DNA of 64,000 nt, from positions 8,233,501-8,297,500 of the forward strand of contig SMMW01000046.1 of NCBI GenBank assembly GCA_004794655.1, given 5' to 3'. Below, piece after piece: positions 60,435 to 64,000 of the stretch (position 1 is its first letter; every line of letters starts with the position of its first letter). The DNA comes from Marisa cornuarietis. Lineage: Eukaryota > Mollusca > Gastropoda > Architaenioglossa > Ampullariidae. A program made the position numbers and the translations under genes. The notes under the pieces were generated by a model, which made no database searches, was not told the origin of the DNA, and was given only the letters and a program-made list of their open reading frames with translations.

Positions 60435-62353
60435 GCACTGTAAAGGCTGCTGGCTATGTGTCGTCAGATTCAAGGTCAGTCGTGCCATAATGCAGCAAAC
60501 AAAATCGTGACCCAGCTCATGAGGCAAGGCAGCTGTTGCAATGGAGTCAGACTGATAAAAGCCAGCAAAATGAAGGGACATTAAACGGCAGCCTCGACAA
60601 GCCGAGACCAGCTGCCAACGAAACTTCCATGGGCGCAGGTTTCTTGTGATTCCCAGAACAGTCCAGAAGCTGAGTGTCGAGGACCACATCTTCCACAACT
60701 CGCAGAATGTCTTCTTCAAGCAGCTATGTATCCATCTGTCATGGCGGCTCGAATCTTTTTTTTTATTATTATTATTCAGGATTATTTTTCTAAACACGTC
60801 AAAACCGTTTATAAGCCAGCCTGGTGTAAGGAAGGGGAAACAGAAAAGATGGTTGCCACATGGTTGGCCTAGTTCTTCCAGTGGACACCACCTCCTCTAG
60901 TGATACAGACGGGGATATCGCCGTAGGATGTCCAATGACAAAATAATTGCGCATGTTTGTACAGCGCTAAGTGTTGCAGTGATCTCGTATCCTTGGTAGG
61001 GTGTGAGGGTGGAAAGGCAATGCATTAAGTGTCGTTACCTTGGTCCAGTTCCTTCCGGATTCTTCTCGCCATAGTTTTGCATAGTTCTCCCGACAAAACA
61101 AGCTGACCAGAAAGGTGCTAAGCATCTCTGGAATAGTCAGAATGCTGTTCTAGACTCACCACCAAGCGCACTTCGTCCCCAGACTGAAAATTGAGCAATC
61201 TTCTAAGACAACTGCGAAGCAATATTATCTCCCCCTTTTATAAATGAAATGTAAGCATCTTACTTTCGCTTCAGACAAAACAGGTGGCCGTAACATTCGT
61301 ATTTCAGCGGCATCGCATCCAGTTTTGTTACCTTGTTGGGTCCCTGAAACAATCTTTTCGCAGGTTCGGGTAGGTGGTCTGACAATAACAATTAGCAGAA
61401 ATGAAATCAGTGGCACAGATAAGGCCGCTCTGGCGCTAGATAGCAGGGTCCGTAATGTCGTTAGCATGCATACCTGCCACGGTCCGAGTAGTCAGGTGGG
61501 CGAGAAGAGGAACTGCACTGTGATTTATGTCGGGCACGCCGTGGGGTCAAGGTGCGAGGAACCCCCCCCCCCGTGCGCGGGGTCAGGCGTGAGGTCAATG
61601 CAATTAAAGGAAAAACAATTCTAAACACCTGTACGCAGTAAATTCTGAGTCGCCTCCACACGCAGTAGACAAGATAGTAGACAACATGTTCGTCACCATG
61701 CATTTGAAACGACCAGCGGCTAGTGCTGGCAAAAGATTCAATTCTTGTTTAAAATTGAACTCAGCGGTATCCTGAAGAAACAATAATAATTTAGATTCAT
61801 ACTATTTGCCGCACCATCAAGGGCAGGCTTAATTAATACGCTTGATGAAAATTACAAATAATACTAATTATAATGGAAGCTGGTCTCAAAGCAAAGAGTT
61901 CATTGCGTCTTGTAGCCACTCATTGATGAGAAGGTGAATGCCATCAGAATAGATGTGGTCTACAACCTTATCATTGCATGGAATCTTCCACAAGGCAGTG
62001 AAGGTTTCTGCTTCTGAAAGAATCTGAAAGTTATTGCGGGGTTTGGACTAGAACTTAGCTCACAATCTTTGGCGCGGGGGGGGGGGCAGAAATATCGCTC
62101 ATTCCACACAAATCTTGTTACAGCATCACGCCAACGGTGGATGTGAGGATACATTACACACACCTTCCTTGATACTTCAGTGGTAGAGTGTACATACAGC
62201 ATACAGCAGGAAACTATGTTTGATGTGAGTCTGCTCCCGCTTCCTCGAAAATCAATCTTCCCAGTCTAATTTTATGTTTCACATTAATGTAGAATAAAAT
62301 TTTGTTCCAGTTTCGAAGATCTCGTTCTCCAGGTACATGTAATAACAAATGCG
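59649..62353. other. Intergenic, repeat-bearing
   Basis: Holds the 61-bp TG tract at 60373-60433, an ATT-rich tract near 60765, and a C-run near 61563. No exon is supported. A short plus-strand frame at 60646-60730 is protein-like but lacks convincing splice sites. Confidence 0.4.
60373..60433. repeat. (TG)30 microsatellite
   Basis: The longest uninterrupted dinucleotide tract in the window; generates spurious Cys-Val or His-Thr frames. Confidence 0.97.
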
Positions 62354-62542
62354 CGTGGCGGTCCGGTGGCGCAACGGTTAGCGCCTGTCACCAATACAGT
62401 GAAGGTTGGATGTCCTGGGTTTGGTTCTCGTCTCGGGTACGCTGTTCTTTCGCTGCATGTGGCATCTGTTTACAGGGTTGGCTGCCTTGCCGTGATATAG
62501 CCTTAGTTGCTGGCTCGGCGTAAAACACCAATAAAAAAAACA
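62354..62542 (+). mobile_element. tRNA-derived SINE, family 1, with 10-bp target duplication
   Basis: Flanked by exact 10-bp repeats AACAAATGCG (62344-62353 and 62543-62552). The 5' part is tRNA-like: A-box region GGTGGCGCAACGGTTAGCGC and a diverged B-box GGTTTGGTTCTCG. The body ends GTGATATAGCCTTAGTTGCT, then GGCTCGGCGTAAAACACCAA, and an A-rich tail. About 189 bp and fairly intact, mobilised in trans by a LINE (known for SINEs). The same tail occurs at 6985-7045. Confidence 0.85.
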
Positions 62543-62746
62543 AACAAATGCGACTGAAATTTTACGGGCTGCATATTCGTTAACACCTGCCGGTACTACA
62601 ATAAGATTAAATATATATATTGTTGCTGATTGTAAAAGCATATTTTTATAATTTTTTATTCTGATGGTAATCTTACATAAACGGAGAATCGTATGTCTAC
62701 ATTGACAGCTCCTGAAATCGTTCGAGTTTTTTTTCTCGAGGTAAAA

Positions 62747-62750
<4 letters not shown>

Positions 62751-62777
<27 letters not shown>

Positions 62778-62778
62778 C
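62751..62778. repeat. (AAAAC)n microsatellite
   Basis: CAAAA units after an A-run. Confidence 0.9.
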
Positions 62779-63609
62779 ACACGTAGTCGTCTGTCACGAC
62801 TCTTTTCAATCTCACGTGCCACCAACCTGGCTTTTCAGATTCCTCCTATCTTGTGTTTACACACTGCAGCACGTGACCCTGCCGTCTGCATCTTCGGTAA
62901 ATGAGAACACCCTCATCAACAAGGGTTCAATTACCACTCCGCGGTTCGTCCAAGGTGGCAGTTAAAAATAAAATAAAATCTGAAAGAAAAAAAAAAAAAA
63001 ACAACCCCGGTGCAGATCCAAACGTGAGAGGTACGATTTATCTGGCTCTGGAGTTTTGGGAAGTGACTGCTGCCAAGGGTTCAGATAACGGGAGGGACAC
63101 AGAAAACCCTCCTAACGACAGAGTTTTATTGCAGCAATCAGCGCCCTGCGTTTGTCGACAGAAGGGAGGGGAATATCTATACACTGATATGCAGGACGCA
63201 GCAACCTAATCCATATTTGTGTCTGTGTGCGGAGGAAGGAGACGAACACGCACGTGCGCGCGCTCGAAGGAACGAAATGTGGCCCAAACTGTGCAGCTTC
63301 CCTTGTCTGCTTTTTTTTTTTTACATTGCTTTCACATGTCACGTCACCTCATGCTCAGCTTGTGAAACACAAGAACACGACGACTGCAGCACCAGAATGT
63401 TAGTGTCTGTCATACTAAACCTTATGCCCAGTGAATGAAGCAAACGAACCTTTAGAGACTGCAGTCCTATGCACCATCCTGACTGCAACCCTAGACCTTG
63501 TATTACAAGAACCCAAGACCATTAGACCTTATGGTCAGCTTAAAAATGTTAAAGTAAATGTAGTCCTGTGACCAAACAGTCGAATGAGGTATTCGATCCG
63601 TGACTGATC

Positions 63610-63760
63610 AGCGAAAGGAGGGTGTTAGCTCATCTGAGGACGGGGCTCATCTCCTCCGCCTACCTGCCTTTTCTTCCGTAACCATAGACAGCTGGAGTCC
63701 CCCAGGGTCAAATGGGTATCGAACCGTTGGAGTCTGCGCCGTCGGATTCATACGTCCTTG
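63610..63760 (-). mobile_element. tRNA-derived SINE, family 2, copy 2 (diverged)
   Basis: On the minus strand: GAATCCGACGGCGCAGACTC, B-box GGTTCGATACC, then GGTAGGCGGAGGAGATGAGC. The layout matches the copy at 56289-56480, with GTCCGAC-type hairpin and GCGGAGGAGATG-type body. More degraded; ends uncertain. Confidence 0.5.
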
Positions 63761-63800
63761 CTCGAAAGACTATAAGATAGATGTAAAAAATAATAAACCA

Positions 63801-63940
63801 TAAGAATCTAGCGAATGCAACACTAATCCCAGCGTGGGAAGTACAAGAACCTAGCGAATGCAGCACTAGGTACAGCGTACGAAGAACCTTGCGAATGCAA
63901 CACTATGCCCAGCGCAAGAAGAGCAAGAACCTAGCGACTA
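63801..63940. repeat. About 40-bp tandem repeat, 3.5 units
   Basis: Units start AAGAACCTAGCGAATGCAAC and continue ACTANGCCCAGCG. They begin at about 63802, 63846, 63883 and 63926, the last one truncated. Similarity is high but units differ in length (37-44 bp). AAGAACC recurs again near the right edge of the window. Confidence 0.75.
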
Positions 63941-64000
63941 GACTTCACATTCAACCCACAAGAGCCCCAGCAAGTGGAACGCAAGAACCCTAACAACGGC

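Noticed and set aside
60646..60740. Plus-strand frame with a protein-like stretch (VQKLSVEDHIFHNSQNVFF)
   Set aside because: Too short, flanked by low-complexity ATT sequence, no convincing acceptor or donor.
60184..60797. Long frames on both strands across 60.2-60.8 kb
   Set aside because: They exist because the 61-bp TG tract has no stop codon in any frame.

Overview
The window is animal nuclear DNA. It has multi-exon genes with GT-AG introns, many CA/GT, GA, CAAA and GATT microsatellites, tRNA-derived SINEs, non-LTR retrotransposon debris and several families of short inverted-repeat elements (MITEs). The proteins and repeat style suggest a lophotrochozoan, most likely a gastropod mollusc; that placement is inference. 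No bacterial operons, viral genes or CRISPR arrays were seen.

Three genes can be read exon by exon. A minus-strand CCDC88 (girdin/Daple)-type gene begins at about 26.5 kb; its first three coding exons (26459-26500, 25907-25995, 14959-15064) encode the start of the N-terminal HOOK-like domain and the rest lies beyond base 1. RPS27A (ubiquitin fused to ribosomal protein eS31) is on the minus strand, with coding exons between 32413 and 33568 and a non-coding first exon at about 36215-36243. TTC7 (scaffold of the plasma-membrane PI4-kinase complex) is on the plus strand and complete: 20 coding exons from 36450 to 48803 with phases that join into 819 codons plus stop. RPS27A and TTC7 are head to head across about 0.2 kb.

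The most notable structure is in RPS27A intron 1: five tandem, diverged copies of one box C/D snoRNA, on the host strand, each inside a duplicated unit of 0.41-0.49 kb. Its two antisense elements appear to match two directly adjacent stretches of 28S rRNA. The gene neighbourhood CCDC88-RPS27A-TTC7 also echoes human 2p16-p21 and 14q32, suggesting very old linkage.

Layout: 1-14.96 kb, probable CCDC88 intron, CA-rich, with MITEs; 15.07-25.9 kb, CCDC88 intron 2; 26.5-28.3 kb, CCDC88 5' flank; 28.37-30.43 kb, decayed non-LTR retrotransposon; 31.4 and 35.7 kb, paired piggyBac-like MITEs either side of the RPS27A coding exons; 36.4-48.8 kb, TTC7 with a hAT-like MITE and a LINE fragment in introns; 50.8-51.5 kb, element with 9-bp target duplication and inverted tandem arrays; 52-64 kb, repeat-rich, with three candidate minus-strand exons of unknown function and several SINE and fold-back copies.
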